A stretch of 64,000 nt of DNA from Sphingomonas abaci (GCF_014199625.1 NZ_JACHNY010000001.1:496001-560000), one strand, 5' to 3'. Counted from the stretch's first letter, positions 31,752 to 40,900 are shown. Notes: a model not told the origin generated them from the sequence alone. Program-made: numbers and translations.

Positions 31752-32136
31752 GCGTCGGCTTCGGCCGGCTATGGCGATAAACTGCGGCGTAGAATAGACG
31801 CAGCGGACCCGGGGGCGGTACCCGGCGGCTCCACCATTCGGGCCGGTCGACCATGGCTTTCAGCCATGGGTCGGGCGACCGGAATGACGGGGCCGAACTA
31901 GGATCGACGTGTGTTGAAAGGCGCTGTTTTCGCTCGGAATGGGACCACCGCAACGGCCCATTACACAAGTGCCAACGATAACGAAGCACTCGCGATTGCG
32001 GCGTAACTGATGGCCTAACGGCCTGACGTTACACCAAAATAGCGCGGTCGGACCCCACCGGGCAACAGAAGGGGATTCCAGCGGCAACCGGGAGGGCCGG
32101 GCAACAGAACCTCCCGGACCTTCATTCCGGTCTGGT
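31752..32136 (+). ncRNA. ssrA: Two-piece (circularly permuted) tmRNA precursor
   Basis: The acceptor piece comes first and ends with CGGCTCCACCA (CCA at 31834-31836), including a T-arm of 5 bp with the loop GGCGGTA. A spacer of about 52 bases follows, and the coding piece begins at 31889. Its first seven bases, GGGGCCG, pair with CGGCTCC to form the acceptor stem, including the G3-U70 pair needed for alanine charging. The tag frame at 31971-32006 reads ANDNEALAIAA followed by TAA. Downstream pseudoknot-like segments contain the twin motif CCGGGCAACAGAA, and a 7-bp stem at 32114-32135 may mark the 3' end. tmRNA rescues stalled ribosomes with SmpB. The outer ends are approximate. Confidence 0.93.
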
Positions 32137-32193
32137 CGATGATCGCGCGACGCCGCGAAGCGCCCGCCGATGCCGCACGTCTTCCTACTCCTT

Positions 32194-32226
32194 GTTCCCC
32201 GGCGATGCCCGGGGCCCGGTCGGGGG
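32194..32226. repeat. REP-like palindrome, left member of a pair
   Basis: A diverged copy of the CCCCGGC...GCCGGGG family (core GTTCCCCGGCG then CCGGGGCCC), about 60 bases after ssrA. Confidence 0.65.
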
Positions 32227-32303
32227 ATGCCATTCGAGAAATCGTCGCGCTCCGTGCCTCTCAACGAAGCGCAACACTCCATTACTGAAGCTTTCCCGAT
32301 TGC

Positions 32304-32328
32304 GCCCCGGCCTGCGCCGGGGGACCAG
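32304..32328. repeat. REP-like palindrome, right inverted member
   Basis: A 7-bp perfect stem CCCCGGC/GCCGGGG with a four-base loop, followed by GACCAG. It is in inverted orientation to the copy at 32194, giving a REP pair about 110 bases apart with no gene inside. Confidence 0.7.
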
Positions 32329-32345
32329 AGTGTGGAGCAGCAGGC

Positions 32346-33713
32346 TCAATGCTCCCGGAACGACGACCAGAACGCGCCCACCAGTGGCTCCAGCGCGTAA
32401 TCGAGCGCCGTGCGTTTGCGCAACGGGATCAGCACCTGCACCGGCATGCCCGCGCGCAGCTCGAAGTCCCGGCCCCGCACGACGTTCAGCCGGCGAAGCT
32501 GGTCGCGCGGCACAGTCACCTCGGCGGTGAAATAGCCCGCCCCCGTCTTCTCGTCGGTCACCGCATCGGCCGACAGGCGGGTGATCACCCCCTCCAGGTC
32601 GGGCAAGGTGCGATCGTGCAGGCTGGGGAACTTGACCAGCGCGCGCTGCCCGGTGCGGAGATCATCGGCATCGTCGAGCCCGATCCGCGCCTGGATACGC
32701 AGCGGCACGCGTTCGGGCACGATGCTCATCAGCGTCTGGCCCGGCGCGATCACGCCGCCGCGGGTGAAGACGGACAGCCCGATCACCGCCCCCGTCGCCG
32801 GCGCGCGGATAGCGGTGCGGGCGAGCTGGTCGCGCGCCGCCGCCAGCTTGGGGAGCAGGTCACCCAGCCGCGTGTCGACATCGCGCAGGTCGGCGGCGGT
32901 CCGCTCGCGAAAGCTGCGCTCCGCCTCCAGCGCGCCGATCTCGCTCTCGCGCGCCGCCTCGCGCGTCTGGGCGACGCTGGCGGCATATTGACCGCGCTGG
33001 CCCATCAGTTCGGCGCGCAGCCGCTCCAGCTCGCGCAGCCTTGTCTGCGAGACGAACCCCTTCTCCGCCACCGGGCGCAGCGCCGCGAGCTGCTGGTCGA
33101 CCAGCCGCAACTGTTCCTCGGCGGAGGTCACCTGCGTACCATAGCCGCGCCCCTGCTGCGCCGATTGCGCGACCCGCTGGCCCAGCGCGCCGCGCTGCGC
33201 CGACAGCGTGGCCCGGCGTGCGTCCAGTTCGCTCTGTTGCAGCTTCAGCGCCAGCGCCGCCGCCGTCCGGTCCTCGTCCGGCAACGCGGCGAACTCGCGC
33301 GGCGGCGACAGGCGGGCCGCGCCCATCTGCTCCGCCTCCAGCCGGGCGCGCTGCGCCAGCAGCCGGATCGCCTGCGCCGCCAGCGCCCGCTCCTGCGCGC
33401 GCACATCGGCGGCGACCAGGCGGATCAGCAACTGCCCGCGCCGAACCCGCTGCCCCTCGCGCACCAGCAGGTCGCCGACCACCCCGCCTTCGCGATGCTG
33501 CACCGCCTGGCGCTGGCCCGACACCTCCAGCACGCCCGAGGCATAGGCGGCCGCATCGAGCCGCGCGAACGCCGCCCAGCCCAGGAAGAGCAGGAAGAAC
33601 AAAGACGCCACGACCAGCCCGACGCGGATGTCGCGCGCCGGATCGGCCAGCGCCGCGATCGCCGGATCGGGCCGCCGCTCGTCACCGGGCGCGAGGACCA
33701 GGGGCGCGCTCAT
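32346..33713 (-). CDS. HlyD-family type I secretion membrane-fusion protein
   Basis: 455 residues from the ATG at 33713, which overlaps the stop of the ABC transporter gene. One membrane helix lies near the N-terminus (VGLVVASLFFLLFLGWAAFA, about 31-50). It is followed by a lipoyl half (GVLEVSGQRQAVQHREGGVVGDLLVREGQRV), a long alpha-helical coiled-coil hairpin (about 100-280), the second lipoyl half (IRAPATGAVIGLSVFTRGGV) and a beta-barrel. It links the inner-membrane ABC exporter to an outer-membrane TolC, which is not encoded in this window. Confidence 0.95.
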   Translation of the reverse strand: MSAPLVLAPGDERRPDPAIAALADPARDIRVGLVVASLFFLLFLGWAAFARLDAAAYASGVLEVSGQRQAVQHREGGVVGDLLVREGQRVRRGQLLIRLVAADVRAQERALAAQAIRLLAQRARLEAEQMGAARLSPPREFAALPDEDRTAAALALKLQQSELDARRATLSAQRGALGQRVAQSAQQGRGYGTQVTSAEEQLRLVDQQLAALRPVAEKGFVSQTRLRELERLRAELMGQRGQYAASVAQTREAARESEIGALEAERSFRERTAADLRDVDTRLGDLLPKLAAARDQLARTAIRAPATGAVIGLSVFTRGGVIAPGQTLMSIVPERVPLRIQARIGLDDADDLRTGQRALVKFPSLHDRTLPDLEGVITRLSADAVTDEKTGAGYFTAEVTVPRDQLRRLNVVRGRDFELRAGMPVQVLIPLRKRTALDYALEPLVGAFWSSFREH

Positions 33714-35479
33714 GCCGCGCCTCCCCGGGCGACCGCGCCGGTGGCGGGCGGCGTCATCCGGCGGACGCCGGGCGGCGCGATCTTCGCCAGGATCTCGTCG
33801 CGCGGCCCGAACAGCTCCGCCCGCCCGTCGCGCAGCACCAGGATCTTGTCGACCACCGGCAACACGCCGAGCTTGTGGGAGACGATCAGGATCGTCTTGC
33901 CCGCCGCCTTCAACCGCGCGATCGCCGCGTTGAGCGCCGCGTCGCCCTCCGCATCCAGATGCGCGTTGGGCTCGTCCAGGATGTAGAGCGCCGGATCGCC
34001 ATAGACCGCCCGCGCCAGCGCGATCCGCTGCGCCTGACCGGCCGAGACACCGCGCCCGCCCAAGCCCAGCCGGTGGTCGAAGCCGCCCGGCAGCCGCAGG
34101 ATCAGGTCTTGCGCGCCGACCATCTCCGCCGCCTGGACCACCTGCGCGTCGATGGTGGCGCGATCCGCCGCGGCTTCCGTGTCGAAGCGCGCGATATTCT
34201 CCTTCACCGTCCCCTCGAACAACACCGAATCCTGCGGCAGATAGCCGATATGCCGGGCCAGCCGCTCGGCGTCCCAGTCGTTCAGGTCGGCCGAATCGAT
34301 GCGGACATGGCCCCGATCGATCGGCAGCGCGCCGGCGATCGCGCGCACCAGCGTCGACTTGCCCGCTCCCGACGGACCGACGATCGCCACCACCTCGCCG
34401 GGCGCGACCGCGAAGGACACGGCGTTGAGCAGGGTCGCGTCGCGCGTGGCGTTGAGCAGCGTCACGCCCTCCAATTGCAGGCTCCCGCGCGGGGCGGGCA
34501 ACTGGGTGACGTCGGCGGCGACCGGCGCGGCGGCGAGCAGCGCATCCAGGCCGCGATAGCTGGCATGGGCCTGGGCGATCCCCTTCCAACTGCCGATCAG
34601 CAGTTCGACCGGGGCCAGCGCCCGCGCGATCAGGAAGGAGGAAGCGAAGATCGCGCCGCCCGAGATCTTGTTGTCCACCGCCAGCAGCGCGCCCAGGCCC
34701 AGCGCCAGCGATTGCAACGCCAGCCGCACGAACTTGGTCGCGGTGAAATAGCCGCCGGCGCGAAACCCCGCCTCGGTCTGCGCGACCAGCATCGCCTCGC
34801 GCTGGCGCAGCTGGCGTGCGACCAGCGCGCGGCGCATGCCCAAGGCGCGCACGTTTTCGGCCGCCGCCAGCATTGCGTCCTGCGCGGCATAGGTCCGGGT
34901 CGCGACCTCCTGCGCGCGCGCCATGCCGCTCCGGGTCGCCACCTCGTTGCGCCAGGCGATGGCCGGCAGGATCGCACCGCCGGCCAGCGCGACCAGCCCG
35001 ATCCAGGGATGGACCAGGAAACAGACCAGCACATAGAGCGGCGTCCAGGGTGCATCGAACAGCGCCAGCATCCCCGGCCCGGTCAGCACGCCGCGCATCG
35101 CGTCGAAGTCGCGCATCGCCGCGCGCGCCGCCGGCGCCTCCGGCCGCGCCATGGTCGCATCGAGCAGCAAGGGCGCGAGATCGGCGTCCAGCCGGACGCC
35201 GGCGCGCACCAGCAACCGGCTGCGCACCCGGTCGAGCAGCGAGAGGCAGGCGAGCGCGAACAGCAGCACCAGCGTGAGGAAGCCGAGCGTCTGCACGCCC
35301 TGCGTCGGCACCACCCGGTCATAGACCTGGAGCATGTAGAGCGTCGGCACGATATAGAGCAGGTTGACCAGCGCGCTGAACCCCGCCGCGCCGATCAGAT
35401 GGCGGCGGCACCGCTCCAGCGCGGCCCGCATCGGCCCCTGCGGCAGATGGAGCCCCCCGGTCCCGCTGGTCCTACGCAT
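33710..35479 (-). CDS. Type I secretion ABC transporter (permease/ATPase, PrtD-like)
   Basis: 589 residues from the ATG at 35479 with GAAGG six bases upstream; a GTG at 35485 is less likely. The N-terminal half has six membrane helices with LYMLQVYDRVVPT and FDAPWTPLYVLV, hallmarks of PrtD/HasD/RsaD exporters, and no peptidase domain. The ATPase half has Walker A GPSGAGKST near residue 368, signature VSAGQAQR near 475 and Walker B LYILDEPNAHLD. It exports proteins with uncleaved C-terminal signals. The next gene upstream on the same strand is a likely cargo. Confidence 0.95.
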   Translation of the reverse strand: MRRTSGTGGLHLPQGPMRAALERCRRHLIGAAGFSALVNLLYIVPTLYMLQVYDRVVPTQGVQTLGFLTLVLLFALACLSLLDRVRSRLLVRAGVRLDADLAPLLLDATMARPEAPAARAAMRDFDAMRGVLTGPGMLALFDAPWTPLYVLVCFLVHPWIGLVALAGGAILPAIAWRNEVATRSGMARAQEVATRTYAAQDAMLAAAENVRALGMRRALVARQLRQREAMLVAQTEAGFRAGGYFTATKFVRLALQSLALGLGALLAVDNKISGGAIFASSFLIARALAPVELLIGSWKGIAQAHASYRGLDALLAAAPVAADVTQLPAPRGSLQLEGVTLLNATRDATLLNAVSFAVAPGEVVAIVGPSGAGKSTLVRAIAGALPIDRGHVRIDSADLNDWDAERLARHIGYLPQDSVLFEGTVKENIARFDTEAAADRATIDAQVVQAAEMVGAQDLILRLPGGFDHRLGLGGRGVSAGQAQRIALARAVYGDPALYILDEPNAHLDAEGDAALNAAIARLKAAGKTILIVSHKLGVLPVVDKILVLRDGRAELFGPRDEILAKIAPPGVRRMTPPATGAVARGGAA

Positions 35480-35566
35480 ACCCACCCTTCACGTCGCCTC
35501 CGCCCAGCCTGTCCTCGACAAAGGGCGTCTTACCACCGTCAACCACGTCGGATCGACGCCTGAAAT

Positions 35567-35587
35567 CCCTCCCCTGCAAGGGGAGGG
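35567..35587. repeat. Perfect 9-bp palindrome in the exporter-nuclease gap
   Basis: Arms CCCTCCCCT and AGGGGAGGG with the loop GCA. It lies in a 387-bp non-coding gap (35480-35866) where no gene is seen. It has the look of a dispersed palindromic repeat and lacks a T-run. Confidence 0.6.
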
Positions 35588-35803
35588 TGCGCGCGGCATG
35601 GTGGAAGCGGCGCCACCTGTCGCGAGGAGGGCCGTCCTGGCCATCGGCGTCACCCTCCATCCGGTCTGCGGCGGGCTGCCTTTCCGTACGGGGGATCGTC
35701 GCAAGATCGCCAACCCTGCATTGGCGGCCCCACCCTGCTCCCGCGCAGTCAGAAGCTCCGTGCCAGGCAAACCAATACCTTATGGCACGTGCCCCCCGGG
35801 ACT

Positions 35804-35817
35804 CCCGCCTGCGCGGG
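35804..35817. repeat. Short REP-like hairpin
   Basis: CCCGC and GCGGG with a four-base loop, preceded by GGACT and followed by TGCACC. It lies 50 bases past the nuclease stop and could help end that transcript. The rest of the gap shows no ORF or RNA gene I can support. Confidence 0.45.
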
Positions 35818-35866
35818 TGCACCGAAAGGCCTCGCGCAACGATCCCCTTACAGGATCGGCACCGCT

Positions 35867-38656
35867 TCAGGCCAGGTGCATCCCGTCCGCCAGCGTCGGC
35901 ATGAAGCCCCAGCCGCCATGATGCGCATAGCCCAGGTCGTGGGTCGCATCGTCGGACGCCCCGACCGCCTCGACCTGCGCCACCGCCTCGGCCTGCGCCG
36001 GCGCGCCCCCGAAGCTGAACAGCGCCAGTTGCGGGTCATGGTCGGTCGGCCGGTCGCCGCTGAACTGCGAGTTCAGGTGCACCGCATCATAGCGCGCGTC
36101 CGTCAACAGCCCGCCGGTGACCAGGATATGGTCCAGCGCCTGGGCATTGCCCTCGAACAGATAGCTGTACCGCTCCTCGGGCGACAGCAGCGCGGTCGCC
36201 AGGTCGGTCAGCATCCCGCCCTTGGCCGGATCGGTCAGCTGGGTCTGCGCATCTTCCCAGGCGAAGCCGTTCCAGTCGCCCATTACCGCGATGTTGAGCT
36301 GGGGATCGTCGGCCAGATGCTCCTGGATCCACGCCTTGACGCCCGCCGCCTGGGCGGTGCGGGCGGCATCGCCGGCATCGGCGGGCGGCTGGGTCGCGCC
36401 CCAGAGCGGGTCGCTACCGCCGCGCGAGGTGAGGTGGACGTTGATCGCGGTGATCGTCTCGGCCCCGAACTGGAACTGCGCGACCAGCGGCTTGCGGCTG
36501 TTGTTATAGGCCGCGCCGGTGATCAGCTCGGCGCTGCCCTCGACATAGCTGACCCGGTCCAGATTGTAGAGATAGCCGTTGCGGATGTTGCCGTTCGGCT
36601 CGCCGCCGGTCGAATTGGCGGTGGTCGGCGCGATCTCGACATAGCCGTAGCGGCCACCGTTGATCCTGGCGATCGCGTCGATCAGCCCCTGCGCGGTCTG
36701 CACGCCCGACAGCGTGCCGCCGGACTGCGCGCCATTGGCGTCCTGGATCTCCTGCACCGCCAGGATGTCGGGCGCGCGCAGATTGTAGACGATGTCCGCC
36801 GCCAGCACGTCGTACTTGTTGTCCGACGCATCGAGGTTCTCGACATTGTAGGTGGCGAGCGACAGGTGCGTGGCGTCGCCGGCCAGCGCCGACACCTCCT
36901 TCTGGAGCGTCACGTCCTGGGTCACCGTCACCGCCTCCGTGACGATCACCTCATATCGGGCGGCGGCATAGTTGACGATGCCGGTGACGCTGCTGAGCCG
37001 GTCGCCGACCGAATAATCGGGTGCGAACCCGTCATAGACGGCGGCCTTGCCCTGGAGCTGGATCTTCTCCGGGTTGAAGTCCCCCTTGCTGATCGTGATG
37101 CCGCCGCGATCGTTGACGCCGGTCGCGCCCGCGCCGCCCGAGGCGACCACGTCGGTCTCCCGGTAGCTGTCGGCCGTGGTGTTGGAGACGACGAGCGGAT
37201 TGTCGATCGTGACCCGCATCCCCTCCAGCGATTCCCAGAAGTCGATGCCGTCCGTGGCCGGGTCGTAGCGCGTCAGCCCGTCATCGTCGATCACGCTGGT
37301 CGGCGAAGTCAGCCCGCCCTGGCCGATCCGCACCGCGTCGGGCAGCACCTGGTCCCAGCCCTCCAGCGTCACGCTCGGTCCGGTGATCTGGGTGACGGTC
37401 AGGCCGCCGGTGCCGGCGCGATATTCACTCACCGCACCCTGCACGCTCACCGCGTCGCCGACGAAGAAATCCGGCGCGCTGTTGGTGTAGACGAAGATGG
37501 CGTCGGAGGTTCGAGCGTTGCCGTCGCCCAGGTCCTGCAGATAGAAGCCGTTGCTGTCCACCGCCGTCACCACGCCGCGCGTGACCACCGTCTGCCCGAC
37601 AAAGGCGGAAGCATGGCCCTCGCCCTGGATCTGGCCGATCTTGAGCGGCAGGATATCGTCGTTCAGGATCGTGCCGGTCGCCGTCGCCCGGTCGATCGTC
37701 GCCCCGCCGGTCGCGTTCGACAGGGTAATGGAGAAGCTTTCGTTCGGCTCCGGCGCGCGGTCGCCGAGCACCGGCAGCGAGATGATGGCGCTAGTCTGGC
37801 CATCGGCGAAGCGGACGGTGCCGGTCAGCGCGATCGCCGCGAAGTCGCCCGCATCCGCGCCGCCTTGGCCGCCCGGCAGCGTGATCGCATAGGCAGCCTC
37901 GACCGCGCCGCTCGCGCCGCCGACGCGGGTGACGGTGAAGTCGATCATCTGCGTGCCGGCATTGCCCTCGGTCACCGAGGCGTCGGCGATGCTGAGCGTG
38001 CCGGGCAGCGCCGCGCCGCCGCCGCTGGTGGTGACGCGAATGTCGTCGATGCCGATCCATTCGTCGTTGCCGGGGGCGTTGGTGGTGATGATGCGCACCT
38101 GCAGCGTCGCGGCGTTGTTGGCATCGTCGGGCAGCACGACCGAGACCGGCGTCACGAGACCGGGCGTACTCGCCGGCGCACTGGCATCGGCGACATAGCC
38201 GCCCGGTACATTGGCCCACGCACCGCTTTCGCTCAGCCGATACTGCACCGCGATCTGCTGCGCCGTGTCGTTGGCGCTGTTGTCCAGGTCGCGCAGGTTG
38301 AACGACACGGTGACGCCCTGTCGCCCGGTGGCGTCCAGGTACAGCGCCAGATAGGGCGCATCCGCCGTGCCAGACCCCTTGATCGCGACGGTGGGGTTGC
38401 TGATCTGGAACTCGGTCACGCCGCCGGTCGTGTAGGTGTCCGGCCTGGTCTGGTTGGCGTTGACGTCGACTTCCGGTTCGGGGTCGAGCGTGATGGTGCG
38501 CGGGTCGACGCCCGCCCGGGTGGTCGATGCGTCCTTGCCGATGAAGCCCATGATCGACGGCACGTTCGACCAGTCGTCGTTGCTGCGGATCAGGTTGGTG
38601 TCGGACCAGTCCTGAAACAGGTCGCCGCCGGCCAGATTCCAGTAATTCGTGCTCAC
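35867..38656 (-). CDS. Secreted Calx-beta/endonuclease-exonuclease-phosphatase protein
   Basis: 929 residues from a GTG start (AGGGGG eight bases upstream). There is no N-terminal signal peptide, in keeping with type I export. An N-terminal beta domain (1-190) is followed by one Calx-beta domain (about 193-310, ending GTILNDD), an OB-like region (about 310-590), and an EEP nuclease domain (LATYNVENLD near 598, catalytic Glu in AVQEIQD near 637, GDWNGF near 795, the His in DRPTDHDPQLALF near 870). No RTX nonapeptides are seen. Family members are extracellular DNases or phosphodiesterases. The adjacent HlyD/ABC pair supports secretion. Confidence 0.88.
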   Translation of the reverse strand: MSTNYWNLAGGDLFQDWSDTNLIRSNDDWSNVPSIMGFIGKDASTTRAGVDPRTITLDPEPEVDVNANQTRPDTYTTGGVTEFQISNPTVAIKGSGTADAPYLALYLDATGRQGVTVSFNLRDLDNSANDTAQQIAVQYRLSESGAWANVPGGYVADASAPASTPGLVTPVSVVLPDDANNAATLQVRIITTNAPGNDEWIGIDDIRVTTSGGGAALPGTLSIADASVTEGNAGTQMIDFTVTRVGGASGAVEAAYAITLPGGQGGADAGDFAAIALTGTVRFADGQTSAIISLPVLGDRAPEPNESFSITLSNATGGATIDRATATGTILNDDILPLKIGQIQGEGHASAFVGQTVVTRGVVTAVDSNGFYLQDLGDGNARTSDAIFVYTNSAPDFFVGDAVSVQGAVSEYRAGTGGLTVTQITGPSVTLEGWDQVLPDAVRIGQGGLTSPTSVIDDDGLTRYDPATDGIDFWESLEGMRVTIDNPLVVSNTTADSYRETDVVASGGAGATGVNDRGGITISKGDFNPEKIQLQGKAAVYDGFAPDYSVGDRLSSVTGIVNYAAARYEVIVTEAVTVTQDVTLQKEVSALAGDATHLSLATYNVENLDASDNKYDVLAADIVYNLRAPDILAVQEIQDANGAQSGGTLSGVQTAQGLIDAIARINGGRYGYVEIAPTTANSTGGEPNGNIRNGYLYNLDRVSYVEGSAELITGAAYNNSRKPLVAQFQFGAETITAINVHLTSRGGSDPLWGATQPPADAGDAARTAQAAGVKAWIQEHLADDPQLNIAVMGDWNGFAWEDAQTQLTDPAKGGMLTDLATALLSPEERYSYLFEGNAQALDHILVTGGLLTDARYDAVHLNSQFSGDRPTDHDPQLALFSFGGAPAQAEAVAQVEAVGASDDATHDLGYAHHGGWGFMPTLADGMHLA

Positions 38657-38985
38657 GTCCTCTACCCCCTGTCGCGATGGTCCGCCCCGGCATTCCCCCG
38701 GACCGCGGATGAGCGCCGCTCGACGCCCCTAACAGGTCGTTAATCTGCCCATGTGACAGAGCCGTGGCAAACCCCCGCGAACCACCAGACGCGAATTTTT
38801 TATTCGCTTGTTTTTCAGAGGCCTGGCGCAGCAATCGAATACACCATCGACGCTTGTGCCAAAATGACCCAGGCGTCATGAAGGATCATGGATTTCGTCG
38901 CGGACCGGCTGTCCTAACGTCTTGGGACTGCAACATAGCGCTGGCAACGACGGGTCCAGCATCGATCCATAAGGGGGAAGTCCTA
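38657..38985. other. Divergent intergenic region, nuclease gene / PEP-CTERM gene
   Basis: 329 bases without a credible gene. It is locally AT-rich around 38790-38830, includes the hairpin listed separately and must hold both promoters. I could not assign -35/-10 pairs with confidence. Confidence 0.6.
38791..38818 (+). terminator. AT-rich hairpin followed by a T-run
   Basis: GCGAAT (38791-38796) and ATTCGC (38802-38807) form a 6-bp stem with a TTTTT loop, then TTGTTTTT. It resembles a terminator or attenuator on the plus strand, yet no gene upstream reads into it. Confidence 0.45.
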
Positions 38986-39612
38986 ATGAAGCGTTTCATC
39001 GTCGCCGCGCTCGCCGCCGCCCTCGCCGGCACGGCCGCCCAGGCCGCCGAGTTCACGCCGGTGCAGGGCGGCACCGCCGCCGCCAGCTTCGCCAGCAGCG
39101 GCCCGTTCGAGCAGAGCTTCGTCGCGAATGCGGGGCTGCTGACCAATTTCGCCTTCACCTTCGCGACGACGAACCGCACCGCGACGACCAGCACCGTGAC
39201 CTTCTCGCTATTCACCCAGAATGGGGACACCGCGCTTGCCAGCCAGACGACGAATCTGAGCGGCCTGACCTTCCGCACCTTGGGCGGCTTCGTCGACGTG
39301 TTCGCCGGATCGGTCGCGCTCACGGCGGGCACGACCTATCGCGCCGTGCTGAGCTCCGACAGCAGCAGCCTGGCGCTCGGCTATAACAATGCAAGCGATG
39401 CGTATGCACAGGGCGCGTTGACCCGCCGTTCGAACAGCGACGCGGCCTGCGTCGCCGGCAGCAACCGCTGCGACGCCAACTTCCGCTACAGCGTGCAGCC
39501 GATCGCAGCGGTTCCTGAGCCGGCCAGCTGGGCGCTGATGCTCACCGGCTTCGCGCTGGTTGGCGGCGCGGCCCGCTATCGCCGCCGCGCCACGGTACTG
39601 CGCTACCACTGA
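38986..39612 (+). CDS. PEP-CTERM sorting domain protein
   Basis: 208 residues from the ATG at 38986 with AGGGGGAAG upstream. It has a signal peptide (MKRFIVAALAAALAGTAAQA), a beta-rich, Ser/Thr-rich exported body of about 150 residues, and a C-terminal sorting tail VPEPASWALMLTGFALVGG followed by a basic cluster RYRRR. Such proteins are processed by an exosortase and usually relate to exopolysaccharide or biofilm matrix. The body contains a Cys pair (ACVAGSNRCD) but matches no family I recognise. The frame extends upstream to 38764 but without a Shine-Dalgarno. Confidence 0.9.
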   Translation: MKRFIVAALAAALAGTAAQAAEFTPVQGGTAAASFASSGPFEQSFVANAGLLTNFAFTFATTNRTATTSTVTFSLFTQNGDTALASQTTNLSGLTFRTLGGFVDVFAGSVALTAGTTYRAVLSSDSSSLALGYNNASDAYAQGALTRRSNSDAACVAGSNRCDANFRYSVQPIAAVPEPASWALMLTGFALVGGAARYRRRATVLRYH

Positions 39613-39726
39613 GCGCATCTCGCGACGGACAGGCGATCGGGGGCGGCGGTCCGGGGGACCGCCGCCCCTTTGCTGTTTGGGGACGGGCGCTATGCTGGGG
39701 CGAATTTCGCTACTGGAGAGGCACTT

Positions 39727-40731
39727 ATGACTGATTTCGACCCGCCGCCCGCGCTCGGCCGTCGGGCCTTGCTGGCGGGGCTGGCCGCAGCGCCGCTGCT
39801 CGCCACCGCCGCCCCTGGACAGGCTGCAACCGGCGCGACCGGCCCGCAGGCGGGCGAGGTGGTGCCGCTCTGGCCCGGTCTCGCCCCCGGCCACCCGTCG
39901 CGCACGCCGGCGCTCAAGATCGAGCAGCGTTCCACCTCGCCCGGCTTCGACGATCGCTGGGTGACCGGGATCGACCGCCCCGCCCTGGTCGTGCGCCGCC
40001 CGGCCACGCCCAATGGCAGCGCGGTGATGCTGATCCCCGGCGGCGGCTATGGCTTCCTGGCGTGGGACAATGAGGGCGAGGAGCAGGCGCGCTGGCTGAA
40101 CGCGCGCGGCGTTACCGCCTATATCCTGCTCTATCGCCTGCCCGGCGAGGGCTGGGCGAACCGCGCCACCGTCCCGCTCCAGGATGCGCAGCGCGGCCTG
40201 CGCATGATCCGCGCCCGCGCTGGCCAGGACCGGGTCGATCCGGCGCGCGTCATGATCCTGGGCTTTTCGGCCGGCGGGCACCTGGCGGGCAGCCTCGCCA
40301 CCCGCCATGGCGAGCGGACCTATGCGCCCGTGGACGCGGCGGACCGTCTATCGGCGCGCCCCGACCTGACCGGGCTGATCTATCCGGTGGTGTCGCTGGC
40401 CGAGCCTTTCACCCATGAAGGCTCGCGCGACAATCTGCTCGGCCCCGATTCGGACCTCGCCGCCCGCCAGCGCGGCTCGGTCGAGCGGCTGGTGACGGTG
40501 GAGACGCCGCCGATCTTCCTGACCCATGCCAGCGACGACGGGCTGGTGCCGATCGCCAACAGCCTGGCGCTCTACCAGGCGATGCTGGCGGCCAAGCGAC
40601 CGGCGGCGCTCCACGCCTTCGACCAGGGCGGCCATGGCTTCGGCGTTCGCCTGAAGGCCAATGTCGCCACCGCCGCCTGGCCGACGCTGTTCGCCGGCTA
40701 TGCCACGCAGCTCGGATTGCTGCCGGGCTGA
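39727..40731 (+). CDS. Alpha/beta-hydrolase, acetyl-esterase type, Tat-exported
   Basis: 334 residues from the ATG at 39727 (GGAGAGG upstream). The N-terminus GRRALLAGLAAAPLLATAAPGQA is a twin-arginine signal. The fold shows the oxyanion region IPGGGYGFLAWDNEGEEQARWL, the nucleophile elbow GFSAGGH, the Asp in THASDDGLVP and the His in QGGHGFG. These are features of BD-FAE/xylanase-associated acetyl esterases acting on plant polysaccharide side chains in the periplasm. The substrate is inferred from family resemblance only. Confidence 0.9.
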   Translation: MTDFDPPPALGRRALLAGLAAAPLLATAAPGQAATGATGPQAGEVVPLWPGLAPGHPSRTPALKIEQRSTSPGFDDRWVTGIDRPALVVRRPATPNGSAVMLIPGGGYGFLAWDNEGEEQARWLNARGVTAYILLYRLPGEGWANRATVPLQDAQRGLRMIRARAGQDRVDPARVMILGFSAGGHLAGSLATRHGERTYAPVDAADRLSARPDLTGLIYPVVSLAEPFTHEGSRDNLLGPDSDLAARQRGSVERLVTVETPPIFLTHASDDGLVPIANSLALYQAMLAAKRPAALHAFDQGGHGFGVRLKANVATAAWPTLFAGYATQLGLLPG

Positions 40732-40823
40732 ACGCCGCGCCCGTCCGCCGGCGCAGGTCGGCGGACGACCGGTCGCCGAACGCGCGACTCGCCACCGCAT
40801 GGGCTGGCGATGTGGAGAGAATT

Positions 40824-40900
40824 TGGTCGGGACGACAGGATTCGAACCTGCGACCCCCACACCCCCAGTGTGATGCGCTACCAGGCTGCGCTACGTCCCG
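40824..40900 (-). tRNA. tRNA-Pro (anticodon GGG)
   Basis: On the minus strand a full cloverleaf folds: acceptor stem CGGGACG/CGTCCCG, D-arm GCGC...GCGC, anticodon stem TCACA/TGTGG with the loop CTGGGGG (anticodon GGG), T-arm with GGTTCGAATCC, discriminator A and an encoded CCA at 40824-40826. It reads CCC and CCU codons, which are abundant in this GC-rich genome. Confidence 0.97.

Noticed and set aside
31675-31989. N-terminal extension of the Rrf2 frame to 31989
   Set aside because: The extension runs through the tmRNA acceptor and coding pieces and lacks Rrf2 homology; the ATG at 31674 gives a normal family N-terminus.
38735-38762. A Pho-box-like CTGTCAC upstream of the secreted nuclease gene
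   Set aside because: Only one half-site matches; the second repeat at the 11-base spacing (GCAGATT) does not fit, so phosphate control is not supported by sequence.
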